A stretch of DNA of 64,000 nt from Halarsenatibacter silvermanii (GCF_900103135.1 NZ_FNGO01000001.1:62001-126000), one strand, 5' to 3'; shown: positions 51,650 to 60,852, numbered from the stretch's first letter. Made by a program: numbers and translations. The notes: generated by a model not told the origin, from the sequence alone.

Positions 51650-52398
51650 GCCATCAGCTCATCCATCATCTCAGCCACGGCTTTGCGAGCCTGGCTGTCC
51701 TGAGGAAGATCCAGCAGCGAGCGCTGTTCCAGATTATAATCTACAAGCACCTTATCATCAGGTATAGTGCCGGCCAGATCCAGATCGAGTTTATCTATCT
51801 CCTCCTGAAGCCTGGGATGAACGTCTCCCCGGGCCCGGTTGAGGACCAGATAGGTGGAGCCAACATTTATCTCCAGATCCTTGACCAGCTCGTGAATTCT
51901 TCCGGCTGAACGCACGCCGATGGGATTTTCATCGCTGACGATCAATAGCAAATCTATATCACGGGTTGTGCGCCGGGAGATATGCTCCATTCCGGCCTCA
52001 TTATCGAGCACCGCATACTCATAATTGGGCATTAATTCATCCATATAGGAGCGCAGAATATCGTTGACCGAGCAGTAGCATCCCGGCCCTTCCGTTCTGC
52101 CCATTACCATCAAATCAAATCCGCTGTTTTCCGCCAGGGCGGTGGAAATCTGAAACTCTATATGCCGCCTTTTATCCATGGAAGCAGGTATATTTTCCCT
52201 ATCCCTCGATTCAGCCAGAATATCGCCAAGAGTAGAAGGAACGTCGATATTCAGAGCTTCACTCAGGGTGGCGTTGGGATCAGCGTCGACTGCCAGCACC
52301 GGCGTAAGCTCTTTTTCGACCAGCTCACCTATGACCAGACTGGCTACGGTGGTCTTGCCGGTACCACCCTTACCTGCAACTGCTATATTGTAGGGCAT
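51646..52398 (-). CDS. CooC-like nickel/ATPase maturation protein (AcsF type)
   Basis: P-loop ATPase of the MinD/CooC class, 250 aa. Deviant Walker A NIAVAGKGGTGKTTVAS, switch I VLAVDADPNATLSEALN, a Cys107-x-Cys109 pair in GPGCYCSVN that would hold metal across the dimer, and YAVLDNEAGMEHISRRTT (Walker B region). In Moorella the equivalent AcsF is encoded among the acs genes and matures acetyl-CoA synthase. A second paralogue, cooC, lies at the operon's front, so the two may divide CODH and ACS maturation. Confidence 0.92.
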   Translation of the reverse strand: MPYNIAVAGKGGTGKTTVASLVIGELVEKELTPVLAVDADPNATLSEALNIDVPSTLGDILAESRDRENIPASMDKRRHIEFQISTALAENSGFDLMVMGRTEGPGCYCSVNDILRSYMDELMPNYEYAVLDNEAGMEHISRRTTRDIDLLLIVSDENPIGVRSAGRIHELVKDLEINVGSTYLVLNRARGDVHPRLQEEIDKLDLDLAGTIPDDKVLVDYNLEQRSLLDLPQDSQARKAVAEMMDELMA

Positions 52399-52447
52399 TT
52401 ATTTTCCTCCTGACCTTCGTTTTAATTGGAGCACCCGAAAGGAACTG

Positions 52448-53818
52448 CTATTCCTGGCCGTTCGGGCTGTAATCCCGCAGAAATCCGGGAAGGCCGCTGG
52501 CTTCACGCGGTCCTACAACTACATCCCAGCCCGATTCAACCTCGAGCTCACCGCTCATAACTGCTACATGACCGGGTATAATTACCTCTTTATGATCGAT
52601 TTTGTCTGTTAAATCGGTATCATTGAGCGCGTTGGCCGCTACCTCGGCGGTCAAATTCTCCGACGAGTAAGCGGTCAACACCGATTGACCCTCGGTGTCT
52701 ACGGTGACAATATAGGAGGGCACTCTGCTCGACTCGACCTCGGAAGCCACGGTAAAGTAGGTGAGAGCAAAGTTGGTGGTCATCAGGACGGGAGCGTTTT
52801 CGTCATGATCTTCGCCGACCTCGAAGACTTTCGCTTCGACTGTGGGTGGAACTCTGGGATCGGTATAAATATTCTGTCTGAGCACCGTGACGGGCAGAGC
52901 CTGCCATCTGCGGGCATCCTCGAGCAGGATTATGCCGGCATATTTGCAGACATAGGTGCAGGCTTCCATGAGAGTTTCATGGGCATCTTCCCCTGCGGCA
53001 AAAGCCATGGTGGGATATCCCAGGGGGCGGAAGTTATTCTCCAGAGCCTGACGCCTGATCTGAGTCTGATTTTGCATACCTGTGAGAGGGTCACGGGCCC
53101 CGGGATCGAGTATCAGCTCTTCAGCCCCCGCTTCTTCGATCTTTTCTGTCAGCTCGGCCAGCTCTTCCAGACCGTCACCGCAGACTGCCAGAGGTATTTC
53201 ATTTTCAGCTGCTATTTCAGCCATAGCCTCGCAGTTATCCTCGGTCGCAGCGTAGATGAGAGGTTTTTCTTCCTTCAGTTCCTCATTCTCGTCCAGAGCT
53301 GTCTGAATGATCTCTGGATCTTCACTCATCAATACCGGTATCCTATCGCAGGTCTCGAGCACCTGACCTACAAAATCGGCATATTGATCGGCATCACCGC
53401 TCTCCTCGTTGAGGCCGACCACCTCGAATTCGATCGTCTCACCTATTCTCTCGTAAGTCAGATCGTTATAGCGTTCAAGTCTCTCCTCGAGCTCGTCCTC
53501 GGAAAGAGTATCGCTGAGCGTGCCGCCTATACCGGGCTGGTTGTGGAAAGTTTCCTCATGACGAAACATAACTGTCTCCATTCCCAGCGGCAGCTCTCGA
53601 TCACCTCTTTTGACCACCACTTCCTTGATAGGAGGTGCAGAAGCGCTGGCCAGCTCGGCTTTGGCCTCCTCTGAAACATCCGGGCATTCATCGAGCGATA
53701 CCTGTTTGTTAGCCAGCTGCATGGCAAAAGCAAGACAGGTAGGATGCCCGCACTTGCCACAGTTGGTTTGAGGCAGAAGTTCATAAATATCCATTGCAGA
53801 TAGATCCATTTTTTGCAT
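52448..53818 (-). CDS. acsC: Corrinoid/iron-sulfur protein large subunit
   Basis: Alpha subunit of the CFeSP, carrying the [4Fe-4S] cluster that reduces the cobamide. 456 aa. N-terminal cluster domain with four Cys in TNCGKCGHPTC and the following DECP, a TIM-barrel middle (GAEELILDPGARDPLTGMQNQTQIRRQA) and a C-terminal Rossmann-like B12-binding domain (TNFALTYFTVASEVESSRVPSYIVTVDTEGQSVLTAY). ATG follows a GGAGGGATG-type site. A stable hairpin separates it from acsB upstream, so it may be transcribed less than acsB. Confidence 0.95.
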   Translation of the reverse strand: MQKMDLSAMDIYELLPQTNCGKCGHPTCLAFAMQLANKQVSLDECPDVSEEAKAELASASAPPIKEVVVKRGDRELPLGMETVMFRHEETFHNQPGIGGTLSDTLSEDELEERLERYNDLTYERIGETIEFEVVGLNEESGDADQYADFVGQVLETCDRIPVLMSEDPEIIQTALDENEELKEEKPLIYAATEDNCEAMAEIAAENEIPLAVCGDGLEELAELTEKIEEAGAEELILDPGARDPLTGMQNQTQIRRQALENNFRPLGYPTMAFAAGEDAHETLMEACTYVCKYAGIILLEDARRWQALPVTVLRQNIYTDPRVPPTVEAKVFEVGEDHDENAPVLMTTNFALTYFTVASEVESSRVPSYIVTVDTEGQSVLTAYSSENLTAEVAANALNDTDLTDKIDHKEVIIPGHVAVMSGELEVESGWDVVVGPREASGLPGFLRDYSPNGQE

Positions 53819-53968
53819 CCCTCCAGTTCTGTGCTTGATAATTGCTGTTTTTTTATCTATAATCTCAGAATCAACACCAATTTAGCAATTTATATATATT
53901 TTATGTTTGATGGCTGCAGCTTAAAACTTTAAAGTGAGCGTTATTACAAACCAGTTGAAAGGTGTAAA

Positions 53969-53995
53969 GCGGCCGTCCCGGAGGGGACAGCCGCC
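53969..53995 (-). terminator. Hairpin between acsB and acsC (attenuator or partial terminator)
   Basis: Two stacked 5-bp stems (GCGGC/GCCGC and GTCCC/GGGAC) with one C-A mismatch and a 4-nt loop, immediately after the acsB stop. In the direction of transcription the tail is only CTTTACACCTTTC, so termination is probably incomplete. Confidence 0.55.
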
Positions 53996-54010
53996 TATTA
54001 TTTTACATCT

Positions 54011-56251
54011 TTACATCATGGGCTCCAGTTCCAGAGCTGGATGGCCGACTTCCTGCAGAAATTCAACGACTTCTTCCTCTTTGGTGGCTATTTCTTCATC
54101 GGCGATCATCTCGGTGAAGTTCTCGATGCCGTGCTTTTCCTCGACCTTTTTATTGAGCAGCTCGCCTACATCCTGCTTGAGGGTTTTGGGCATCCATACT
54201 ATGCGGGGATGTCCGCCGTCAGCCGAGATGAACTTATCGCTGGTGATGTAAAGTTTGGAAATGCCGATGAAACCAGGCGTCTGAACGCCGCCGCCGACCT
54301 GACCGGCCATCGTGGAGAAGGTCATACCGGCCGGGGTCATACCGTCGAATTCTCGCGGTACTATCATGACTCCGTTGGCAGTAGGCACCAGAGTGGCTAT
54401 ACACTCAAAACAGCCGCAGGAGGTCATAGGAGCATCCATCATCGAATAGGCGCTGAATTCCGTGAGATTACCGCGCGATGCTTCTTCCAGATATTCATTG
54501 ACACCCCGCCATTTTCCAGATACCTCATCCAGACACTCGCCTTTTTTGACCGGCTGGTTGGGACCTGAGGGGATGATTTCATAGTTGGCCTTGGCATCGA
54601 GCCAGGTATAACCGCCGCAGAGTCCCGATCTTTCGGGAGTAATTATGCAGACGTGATCGGGAGCGAAACTCTGACAGAGAACACAGGAATAAAAGGTGTC
54701 GACCTCCTCATCGGTCATCTCCCTGATTCTGTCATCGCGCTCACTATAGGCTTCACGGGCCAGCTCCTGTTTTTCCAGAACTTTTTCCTCTTCCGTGTAA
54801 AGCCTGACCTGGATTTTATCGGCTACCGCTCCGTACTCCTGATGCAGGCGGGCGTGGAGAACATCGCCGATATGCTCGATGGTGAATCCTTCGGCCACGG
54901 CTTCCTGAGAGATTCTGATCCAGTTGATATCGCGCTGACCGTTGTGCCAGATACCGGAAGCCTGGTTGAAATAGGTGTGAATCATTCTCTCCATGACCGG
55001 CTCGAAATCCTCCTGCATATCACGGCCATAAACATCGACAACTATTCCCAGCGGCAGCTGCGTTCCTGGTTCGACATCGTCTACATCGGGTCCTTCCAGC
55101 GTAACTTTCCCATCTTCCACTGCATCGGAGTCATCGAACATGCGCAGGTATTCAAAAGAAGGAGTGCGCTGGCCGCCGAACTCCACGTGTACATCTTCCT
55201 TGCGAATAATCTGACCTTCGAAAGCGGGGCCGTAGGAGACGGGGACGGGTACTTCATCTATTTCGACTTTCAGGCCGCGAACCTCGATGGCCTTCTGTAC
55301 AATCTCGTCATGAATATCCTCTTCATCGGTCTGCTTGGGCATGGCCACAACGTGTTCATAGGTGCAGATGCCGGTGGGCAGAATTTCCGGTATATCAGTA
55401 TCGGCTACAGTTGGGAAGCCGAAATTGATGGCTCCGGCAGCCTGAGCATACTTCCTGTCATCGACTTCGTCCAGGGCGAGCACGAAAGCATAAGTTCTAT
55501 TCTTGTTATAGGTTAGATTGCGCCTATAATCGCCGGGCTCTACTCCACCGAAGGCCATGGCAACCCTCGAAGCAAATCCGAGGGCGAAAACGGTAGCCGT
55601 GATGTCTTTACCGAAGGGAACCAGTCGCGTGTCCCAGCCCATCTGGACGCCTTCTTCTCGCAGCTGCTCTGCGAAACTGACCCCTTCCGGGTTGGAGCCG
55701 CTCATGAATACATAGAGGTTCTTTTCCTGAAGTTCCTTGGCTATATCGACCGCAGTCTCGTTATCCGGAGCAGCTCCGACTATAGCAGCAAAACCGGGAG
55801 CGCTGCCGTCAACAAACTCAAGACCGCGCTTTCTGAACATGTTATCATTGGCTGCTCCCAGCCAGAAATCATCGCCTTCCGGCGGGCAGTTCTCCTCCAT
55901 ATGATAGGGAATAGGCTCTTCCACATATTTCAAGCCTTCTATTACCTCGTCCGCGAAGAGGGTAGCCATACCCGCATCGAGCGTGTGGCCCAGATAGGGT
56001 GTCCAGAGCTCATCGCTCGGCTCTTCAGGCAGCAGCTGTTCTACATCGTCGAGTACTGTTTTGAGGCCGCCGACAGTATCTATCTCTGTTCCGGTCATGG
56101 AATAATAGACCGGCAGAAAATATGCCGTATTGGGAAATTCTACTTTGGCTCCAGAATCGTATTCTTCTAAAGCCTGGTCGAGCTCCTCCCGGGCCTCCTG
56201 ATAAACATCTTTTGCGCCTCTAATAGCAGCAGATGCAATTTTCTTTGACAT
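54011..56251 (-). CDS. acsB: CO-methylating acetyl-CoA synthase
   Basis: Joins CO, a methyl group and CoA to acetyl-CoA at the nickel-containing A-cluster. 746 aa, full bacterial length with the N-terminal CODH-contact domain. A-cluster cubane Cys in order C-x2-C-x8-C-x9-C (FYSCVLCQSFAPDHVCIITPERSGLCGG) and the proximal/distal nickel ligands Cys-Gly-Cys in TSCGCFECI. These correspond to Moorella Cys506, 509, 518, 528, 595 and 597. Lies between acsA and acsC; the hairpin after it may set relative expression. Confidence 0.97.
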   Translation of the reverse strand: MSKKIASAAIRGAKDVYQEAREELDQALEEYDSGAKVEFPNTAYFLPVYYSMTGTEIDTVGGLKTVLDDVEQLLPEEPSDELWTPYLGHTLDAGMATLFADEVIEGLKYVEEPIPYHMEENCPPEGDDFWLGAANDNMFRKRGLEFVDGSAPGFAAIVGAAPDNETAVDIAKELQEKNLYVFMSGSNPEGVSFAEQLREEGVQMGWDTRLVPFGKDITATVFALGFASRVAMAFGGVEPGDYRRNLTYNKNRTYAFVLALDEVDDRKYAQAAGAINFGFPTVADTDIPEILPTGICTYEHVVAMPKQTDEEDIHDEIVQKAIEVRGLKVEIDEVPVPVSYGPAFEGQIIRKEDVHVEFGGQRTPSFEYLRMFDDSDAVEDGKVTLEGPDVDDVEPGTQLPLGIVVDVYGRDMQEDFEPVMERMIHTYFNQASGIWHNGQRDINWIRISQEAVAEGFTIEHIGDVLHARLHQEYGAVADKIQVRLYTEEEKVLEKQELAREAYSERDDRIREMTDEEVDTFYSCVLCQSFAPDHVCIITPERSGLCGGYTWLDAKANYEIIPSGPNQPVKKGECLDEVSGKWRGVNEYLEEASRGNLTEFSAYSMMDAPMTSCGCFECIATLVPTANGVMIVPREFDGMTPAGMTFSTMAGQVGGGVQTPGFIGISKLYITSDKFISADGGHPRIVWMPKTLKQDVGELLNKKVEEKHGIENFTEMIADEEIATKEEEVVEFLQEVGHPALELEPMM

Positions 56252-56306
56252 TTACTTTACCTCCTTGCATTATTCAGGCAATTTTTCTGTTTTTTTATAT
56301 GGTTAT

Positions 56307-58298
56307 TTATTCCTGCATCTCTCTTCTCATGTCCATATCGAAGAGCACTCTCTCAGCACCTTCTCCGATGCCCAGCTCTTCACGCTTTTTATCGATATGA
56401 TCGATCATCTTGCCGGCCATCTCCGAAGGTGTCTCAGCCACATCCCAGGTGGCACCGTAAATGTCTTCGATTTCATCGAATAGATATTCGGTGAAGACCT
56501 CGCTGCCGACTGTGGGGAAGTCACCGCCGAATACGGTATAGACTCCGGAGGTTACGAAATAATGTCCTATGGCGATGGCTTTCTCGCTCATCCACTCAGG
56601 AGCTGCACCTGCTACCGGCAGTTCGCTGACGTCATCACCGATGTTGAGCCGGCTGTTTTCCTGACCGACATTTACCATCTCGGCCAGAGCGTTGAGAATT
56701 CTGCTGTTATCGACACAGGCTCCGGCGTGCAGCACAGGAGGGATTCCGACTGCTTCGCAGACTTCGGCCAGCCCATCACCTGCTTTTTCGAGAGCAGTTT
56801 CCGGCTGCATGAGACCGGCTTTAGCACTGGCTATGGCAGCACAGCCTGTTTGAACTACCAGCACATTGTTGGCTATCAGCTCTTCTACCATCGGCACGTG
56901 CATTTTATCGAGCGGCATGGCAGCGTTGTTACAGCCTACCACTCCGGCCACGCCTCTTATCTTGCCGTCCTTGATGTTGCTGTTTAAAGGCCAGTAAGAA
57001 GAGCGATAACTGCCGCCCAGCATGTATTTGATGAATTCGTGTGAAAATCCAGCCAGGGCCTTTTCGCTCTCCTCGGGAATGTTGACTCCTTCGCGCTTGG
57101 GGAAGTTATCTATGGCCGCTTTGAGCAGTTCCCGGGCGGACTCAAGCGGCTGACTTTCGTCGAATTCGATATGCTCGGCCATGGGCATTTTGGCTTTTTC
57201 GGTGGTGGTTACCAGTTTGGTGTGGTAATCGGGCAGCATTCTCTCCAGCGACTGCATTATGCACTGAACATCGACCATCATCATATCCACAGCTCCAGTC
57301 GATATGGCCAGTTCCTGCTGCAGAAAGTTGCCTGCTACCGGGATTCCGTGTCTCTGGAGAAGCTCATTTGCGGTACAGCAGATACCGGAAATATTGATTC
57401 CTTCAGCACCTTTTTCCCTGGCATATTCCTGAATTTCCTCTTCCTGGGCAGCTATGGCGATCATCTCGGATATTAAGGGCTCATGTCCGTGCACAACAAG
57501 GTTGACCATGTTCTCATCCAGCACACCCAGATTGGCATCGAACTTTACCGCATCTTTTTTGCCGCCTTTTTCGGGCTGGCCGGGAGTGCCAAATAAAATA
57601 TCCTGCAGTTCGGTCGCTATCATCGAACCTCCCCAGCCGTCGGCCAGGGCGGCTTTAGTGCCCTGTTTGAGAATGTTCTTATAATCCTGATCGACACCCA
57701 TGGTTGTGCGGTGCATGGCTTCTACATTCTCGATATCTATTCCCCGGGGAACTACGCCGTTGCGGCGCCAGATATCCTTTCGCTTTTCCGGGGCCCGGGA
57801 GATAAATTCGAGCTCTCCTTCCTGACTGCCAAAGCTGGCCACCGCTTTTTCTCCGACCTCGATAGCTATCTCATTTATATCGCGATCTTCGGTCTCAACA
57901 TCGAAAGTCTCAGCCACCTCTTTTAGCTTCTCTTCGTTTTTGATCTCATAACCGGGGGCCTCTCCTTTAGCCGCTTCCAGAAAGGTTTGAGCTACTCCGC
58001 GGCCGTGATCGGAGTGGGCTGAACTGCCTCCGACTATCATCCGGACAAAATTGCGGGCCACTATCGTAGCAGCATCTGCACCGCAGACGCCCTCTTCCTG
58101 ACGGCCGGGAATTATTCTACAGGGGCCCATGTTACAAATTCTGCAGCAAATACCCTCCGTGCCGAAATTGCACTGAGGCTTCTGCTGCTCATATCTGTCC
58201 CAGGCAGTGCTTACACCGCTGTCCCGGGCATTTTCGAGAGCGGAGCGCGAAGCCATATCATCGGTCATTTCTTCATTATTTTTTTTCTCCTCTGACAT
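56307..58298 (-). CDS. acsA: Carbon monoxide dehydrogenase, catalytic subunit
   Basis: Ni-Fe-S enzyme interconverting CO and CO2. 663 aa. B- and D-cluster Cys in PQCNFGTEGICCRICNMGPC. C-cluster ligands all present by alignment to Carboxydothermus CODH II: His in VHGHEP (His261), ISGICC (Cys295), VDVQC (Cys333), VVGCNN (Cys446), QTGCAA (Cys476) and HAGACVDNSR (Cys526). With acsB adjacent it is the AcsA-type subunit of the bifunctional CODH/ACS. It follows cooC by 155 bp and precedes acsB by 55 bp. Confidence 0.97.
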   Translation of the reverse strand: MSEEKKNNEEMTDDMASRSALENARDSGVSTAWDRYEQQKPQCNFGTEGICCRICNMGPCRIIPGRQEEGVCGADAATIVARNFVRMIVGGSSAHSDHGRGVAQTFLEAAKGEAPGYEIKNEEKLKEVAETFDVETEDRDINEIAIEVGEKAVASFGSQEGELEFISRAPEKRKDIWRRNGVVPRGIDIENVEAMHRTTMGVDQDYKNILKQGTKAALADGWGGSMIATELQDILFGTPGQPEKGGKKDAVKFDANLGVLDENMVNLVVHGHEPLISEMIAIAAQEEEIQEYAREKGAEGINISGICCTANELLQRHGIPVAGNFLQQELAISTGAVDMMMVDVQCIMQSLERMLPDYHTKLVTTTEKAKMPMAEHIEFDESQPLESARELLKAAIDNFPKREGVNIPEESEKALAGFSHEFIKYMLGGSYRSSYWPLNSNIKDGKIRGVAGVVGCNNAAMPLDKMHVPMVEELIANNVLVVQTGCAAIASAKAGLMQPETALEKAGDGLAEVCEAVGIPPVLHAGACVDNSRILNALAEMVNVGQENSRLNIGDDVSELPVAGAAPEWMSEKAIAIGHYFVTSGVYTVFGGDFPTVGSEVFTEYLFDEIEDIYGATWDVAETPSEMAGKMIDHIDKKREELGIGEGAERVLFDMDMRREMQE

Positions 58299-58453
58299 TT
58301 TTGATAACCTCCTGATAGTCTGATTTTTGGTTCTGCTATATCTGAATACTTATGCTGGTGCTCTTATGCTGGTCGCCAAAATTTTAACTGTCATTCCCGA
58401 TCCTGGTCAGTTCTTCTCTTGAATTTTCGTGCTATATTAAGATGATCGGAAAC

Positions 58454-59206
58454 TTATCCTTCTGCAATCTCGCCGAAGAGGTCTCGTTTTTGAAAAATCC
58501 GGGCGATCTCATCTTCTAGAAGTTCTCTCTCATCTTCGGCAGAAAAACCCGAACGCAGAAGCTCTTCTTTGAAATCGATCACTCCCAAAAGATCCGAACC
58601 GAGTTCCTCTTCCAGCAGCGAACGCTCCTCCTCGCTTCTCACTTTGTTGGCGATAAATTCTATTCGGCCTACTCCGGCCTCCTCAGCCAGTCCCTGAATT
58701 GTCCTGGCCGTATCCACACTTATACTGCTGGGCTCCAGAACAATCAGCATAAGATCGACACCGGCCGAGGTGCCGCGGGTGAGATGCTCTATTCCAGCCC
58801 CCATGTCGAGAACCACTGCCTCGTCCCTGGTGAAGACCAGAGAGTTCATAATCGCTTTGAGAAAACTGTTTTCAGGACAGTAACAGGAAGAGCTGGCTTT
58901 TTTGACTTCTCCCATCCTCAAAAAATTCAAACCATTTTGTCTGACAGCATATTCCTCCAGAACATCGTCGACCTCGGGATTTAAAGTGTAAAGTCCTCCC
59001 TTTTCTCCGACCTTTTCCTTGATGACCTCATCGAGTTCAACAAGTGGCTTTACCTTTTCTTCTATTCCGAGCATAGCAGCCAGATTGGCATCAGGATCGC
59101 TATCTATTGCGTATACTTCGTAACCGTTTTCCTGCAAATATCTGGTGATACTGGCTGAAATGGTGGTCTTGCCCACGCCACCTTTACCTGATACTGCTAT
59201 TTTCAT
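58454..59206 (-). CDS. cooC: CODH nickel-insertion ATPase CooC
   Basis: 250-aa MinD-like ATPase that matures the Ni site of CODH. Walker A with signature Lys, AVSGKGGVGKTTISASI (residues 4-20), AIDSDPDANLAAMLG switch I, Cys108-x-Cys110 in SSCYCPE that binds Ni or Zn across the dimer (Cys112/114 in Carboxydothermus CooC1), and EAVVLDMGAGIEHLTRGT. First gene of the acs cluster, directly ahead of acsA. The start is ATG; the nearest upstream promoter candidate is over 400 bp away. Confidence 0.95.
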   Translation of the reverse strand: MKIAVSGKGGVGKTTISASITRYLQENGYEVYAIDSDPDANLAAMLGIEEKVKPLVELDEVIKEKVGEKGGLYTLNPEVDDVLEEYAVRQNGLNFLRMGEVKKASSSCYCPENSFLKAIMNSLVFTRDEAVVLDMGAGIEHLTRGTSAGVDLMLIVLEPSSISVDTARTIQGLAEEAGVGRIEFIANKVRSEEERSLLEEELGSDLLGVIDFKEELLRSGFSAEDERELLEDEIARIFQKRDLFGEIAEG

Positions 59207-59441
59207 TATTTCACTTCCCCGCTGAAAACACAGATTTTGTTAATACGTTCACATTAATCAGTTAGCTCTAATCTCTTTACTCCCCTGGTCCGGTCAGTGA
59301 CATCTTTAGACGGTAACTTCCCGTCAAATCAGCTGTCTTTAGGATATCATTCCACTCCTTCGATGTAAAGTTATATTTAGAATTACCTGAAAAAAACATA
59401 TTTCTCTGTAAAATAGCTAAAATAAGCAAAGATAGCGGCAG

Positions 59442-59642
59442 CTAATCGACTTTAAAAGCATTTAAACCGTTTATCATACTCCTTAAAGGGGTTTGAAAAT
59501 TATTTTTTTCACAGCAGCATTTGTTTGAAAGATTGCTATGATTTAGTTTATCGTTTGAAAGATTGCTATGATTTAGTTTATCGTGGGTAAAAAACAACGG
59601 CTTTGAGCTGTCTTCCCTCTTTATTATTTCTTTATAAAACAC
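59442..59642 (-). CDS. Candidate 66-aa ORF in the acs leader containing a duplicated decapeptide
   Basis: A GTG-started frame 24 bp after a promoter-like sequence. The 30-bp tandem duplication is in frame and gives the decapeptide NDKLNHSNLS twice, followed by KCCCEKN. Ribosome binding site is only CAGG. No known homologue is recalled. May be a leader ORF of the acs operon or a chance frame around the duplication. Confidence 0.25.
   Translation of the reverse strand: MFYKEIIKREDSSKPLFFTHDKLNHSNLSNDKLNHSNLSNKCCCEKNNFQTPLRSMINGLNAFKVD
59523..59582. repeat. Perfect 30-bp tandem direct repeat (two units)
   Basis: The unit runs from GTTTGAAAGATTGCTATG through ATTTAGTTTATC; units are head-to-tail with no spacer. 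Lies in the 516-bp gap between ptb and cooC, inside the probable acs leader. The rest of that gap has no recognised RNA or terminator. Confidence 0.95.
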
Positions 59643-59671
59643 CGTTTACCTGCTTACTAACTCTATTTATC

Positions 59672-59698
59672 ACTATAAAAAATATTGAAACTTGTCAA
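59672..59698 (-). promoter_or_regulatory. Possible distal promoter of the acs operon
   Basis: Read leftward: perfect TTGACA, a short 15-bp spacer, TATAGT. It points toward cooC, giving a leader of about 460 nt that would contain the tandem repeat and candidate ORF. Spacer length lowers confidence. Confidence 0.45.
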
Positions 59699-59722
59699 AA
59701 AAATAGTTCCAGAAAAGTCTGC

Positions 59723-60634
59723 TTAAGTCTCCTGAGATTCGGCCATCACCACCGCCGCTGAAAGCGAGATAAATCGCACGTCAGCAGAATCCGAACGCGA
59801 AGTAACCACTATCGGTTTGCGGGTGCCTCCCAGAAGAGCTGCAAAGCGACCTCCACCCATGTATATAACGCTTTTCCCCAGAAGATTGCCCGAATTGAGA
59901 TCAGGAGTTATCAGGATATCGGCCTGCCCGGCTACTTCACCTTCTATCCCTTTGATTCTGGCAGCTTCGGGAGAAAGTGCATTATCAAGAGCAAAAGGTC
60001 CGTCTACTATGCCTCCTTCGACCTGACCTCGATCAGCCATCTTGCTCAAAATAGCCGCTTCCTGAGTGGCGGGAATATTATCCCTGACTTTCTCAACTGC
60101 TGCCATCAAAGCCACTTTGGGCTGACTCCAGCCCAGCCTGCGGGCGGCATTTATGGCGTTTTGAATTATCTCTATCTTTTCAGAGAGGGATGGATTTATA
60201 TTCATTCCCCCATCACTTATCAAAAACAAACGGTCGACGGCCGGAACTTCGGCCAGCACAATATGGCTTATCAACCTTTCCGTTTTCAGATCGTATTTAT
60301 CTCTCAAAATTTCTCTCATCAATCTCGAAGTGTCGACCAGGCCCTTCATCATAACATCGGCACTGCCATCAGCCAGCAGCTCGGTCGAACGGCGGCAAAT
60401 TTCAGCTTTGCCTTCAGCCGATATAATCCTCTCCTCATCCAGTGAAAAACCTATACTTTCTGCTTCTCTCTTGATGAGATCTTTATCTCCCACCAGAATG
60501 GGATGGAGAATTTCCTCACTCTCTGCTTCAGCCACCGATTTTAAAACTTCTCTCCCTCCTGCTCCGGCCACAACTACCGATTGAGTAGTCTTTTTTCTGG
60601 CTTCATCCAGCAGCTCTTCTATCGAATTGATCAA
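59723..60634 (-). CDS. ptb: Phosphate acyltransferase, phosphate butyryltransferase (Ptb) family
   Basis: 303 aa, single-domain Pta/Ptb family. Motifs: VVVAGAGGREVLKSVAEAE, HPILVGDKDLI, DVMMKGLVDTSRLMREIL, SHIVLAEVP, FLISDGGMNINPSLSEKIEII, DGPFALDNALSPEAARIKGI, GQADILITPDLNSGNLLGKSVIYMGGG. The size and KGLVDTSRLMR motif point to Ptb more than to Pta. With acetyl-CoA synthase next door it may act on acetyl-CoA or a mixed range; butyrate-kinase or acetate kinase is not in view. Its stop is at the leader of the acs operon, same direction. Confidence 0.9.
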   Translation of the reverse strand: MINSIEELLDEARKKTTQSVVVAGAGGREVLKSVAEAESEEILHPILVGDKDLIKREAESIGFSLDEERIISAEGKAEICRRSTELLADGSADVMMKGLVDTSRLMREILRDKYDLKTERLISHIVLAEVPAVDRLFLISDGGMNINPSLSEKIEIIQNAINAARRLGWSQPKVALMAAVEKVRDNIPATQEAAILSKMADRGQVEGGIVDGPFALDNALSPEAARIKGIEGEVAGQADILITPDLNSGNLLGKSVIYMGGGRFAALLGGTRKPIVVTSRSDSADVRFISLSAAVVMAESQET

Positions 60635-60690
60635 CTTAACTACCTCCCATGTTTATATGCGGTTCTTCGTTCACAATCATCGTTCACTAT

Positions 60691-60852
60691 TCACCAGAAT
60701 CGCGCGATAAAGGAAACAAATATAAATATACCCAGACCCACCAGCGCAGCCTGAATCATCGGCCGCAGCAAAAAGTGCCCGCCCAGACTGTAGGCCAGGG
60801 ACAGTATTATTGAAGCTATCAATAAAAACCAGAGCAGCCCGGGGCCTTCCAT
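60691..60852 (-). CDS. Small two-segment membrane protein
   Basis: 53 aa, overlooked by length cutoffs. MEGPGLLWFLLIASIILSLAYSL then a Gly/Arg turn (GGHFLLRPM) and LVGLGIFIFVSFIARFW make two membrane helices. Perfect AGGAGG 7 nt before the ATG, overlapping the end of the WYL regulator gene (stop TAG within AGGAGGATTAG). Coupled to that regulator and followed after 56 bp by ptb. Function unknown. Confidence 0.7.
   Translation of the reverse strand: MEGPGLLWFLLIASIILSLAYSLGGHFLLRPMIQAALVGLGIFIFVSFIARFW

Noticed and set aside
56307-58298. Suspected loss of the last C-cluster Cys in CODH, since no Cys occurs after HAGACVDNSR
   Set aside because: Counting against the Carboxydothermus enzyme places Cys526 in that very motif, with Cys446 in VVGCNN and Cys476 in QTGCAA. 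All ligands are present.
59523-59582. Possible CRISPR remnant: 30-bp perfect repeat ending in a TTTGAAA/TTTCAAAC-like end
   Set aside because: The two units abut with no spacer, there are only two, and no cas genes are in the window. A simple tandem duplication explains it.
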